From assembly GCA_937888765.1 (NCBI GenBank), contig CALASU010000093.1:1-11858 (forward strand): 11,858 bases of DNA. Reading direction: 5' to 3'. Below, piece after piece: positions 11,673 through 11,858 of the stretch (within the stretch, counting starts at the first letter, position 1; each line of letters starts with the position of its first letter). The stretch is from an uncultured Clostridia bacterium (lineage in GTDB: Bacteria; Bacillota; Clostridia; Lachnospirales; Anaerotignaceae). Under the pieces are notes generated by a model, which was not told the DNA's origin, did not search any database, and saw only the letters and a program-made list of their open reading frames with translations. The translations under genes and the position numbers were made by a program.

Positions 11673-11705
11673 AAAGAAGAAGGCTTCCGTTTTGCGAAAG
11701 CCTTC
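11665..11705 (-). terminator. minus-strand terminator at the right edge
   Basis: GAAGGCTT (11679-11686) and AAGCCTTC (11698-11705) form an 8-bp stem. Read on the minus strand it is followed by TTCTTTTTG. It would end a transcript coming from beyond the right edge, ahead of the cca promoter. Confidence 0.75.
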
Positions 11706-11745
11706 GAGGGGAATCATATATTTTAATAAGGAGTAGTTGGATTCA

Positions 11746-11856
11746 AATATAAAAATCGCTCTTATTTTTATATTGTGTTTGCAACCGCATATACGCGGTT
11801 GCGAATGGGGGTGCAGGGGAATCATTCCCCTGCCAGGGTGTGGGACAGCGTCCCAC
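11746..11856. repeat. row of four hairpins at the right edge
   Basis: Four perfect inverted repeats follow closely: AATATAAAAAT/ATTTTTATATT (11746-11774, loop 7), GCAACCGC/GCGGTTGC (11781-11802, loop 6), GCAGGGGAA/TTCCCCTGC (11813-11833, loop 3) and GTGGGAC/GTCCCAC (11840-11856, loop 3). None has a proper T-tract. No gene is seen from 11616 to the edge. This looks like the start of a dispersed intergenic palindromic element or a structured RNA; the window ends inside it. Confidence 0.6.
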
Positions 11857-11858
11857 GG

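Noticed and set aside
11616..11825. 70-codon upstream extension of cca.
   Set aside because: It contains the cca promoter, a terminator and hairpins, and family similarity begins at 11615.

Overview
The window reads as a chromosomal segment of a Gram-positive anaerobe of the class Clostridia, most likely in or near Lachnospiraceae. This is inferred from the GGAGG-type ribosome binding sites, the clostridial type of ThyA (PCAYS active-site motif), the lipoprotein-type LivJ, the small XRE regulators and the moderate, locally AT-rich composition. No 16S or other decisive marker is present, so the genus is left open.

Layout. Positions 2-616 (+) carry the C-terminal end of a MATE exporter. Positions 999-5971 (-) are a complete branched-chain amino acid ABC operon, livJ-livH-livM-livG-livF, driven from a promoter at about 6107-6135 and closed by a hairpin terminator at 964-993. 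Divergent from it, 6354-7686 (+) is a thyA-folA folate/dTMP operon with its own promoter and terminator. Positions 8064-9128 hold three small XRE-type regulators in visibly AT-rich DNA. Positions 9526-11615 (-) are a cca (tRNA nucleotidyltransferase) and aldo/keto reductase pair. The right edge holds four hairpins in a row and no gene.

The most interesting content is in the gaps. All three convergent intergenic regions (617-998, 7719-8063 and 9163-9525) hold the same kind of compact module, here called TA-1, TA-2 and TA-3. Each has an extended -10 promoter, a short leader that can fold onto its own Shine-Dalgarno site, and a 29-33 codon gene for a one-helix membrane peptide ending in YYICKWLD plus basic residues. 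A hairpin terminator that can work in both directions follows, and a near-consensus promoter fires back from the other side to make a predicted antisense RNA of about 70 nt. The antisense RNA carries, beyond the terminator, a second copy of the sequence around the toxin start codon, 177-180 nt away from the first. The three modules differ in that sequence, but within each module both copies differ in the same way. This is the layout of the Fst/par type I toxin-antitoxin system, with a toxin sequence that lacks the Fst hallmark proline. The antisense promoters lie directly behind the ends of the MATE, XRE-1 and aldo/keto reductase genes with no terminator in between, so read-through from those genes would enter the antitoxin RNA.

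How the parts relate: liv, thyA-folA, cca and the reductase are housekeeping or metabolic genes. The XRE trio between TA-2 and TA-3 is the accessory part; TA-2 and TA-3 are direct repeats that bracket it, and two of the XRE genes end in the same duplicated terminator sequence.
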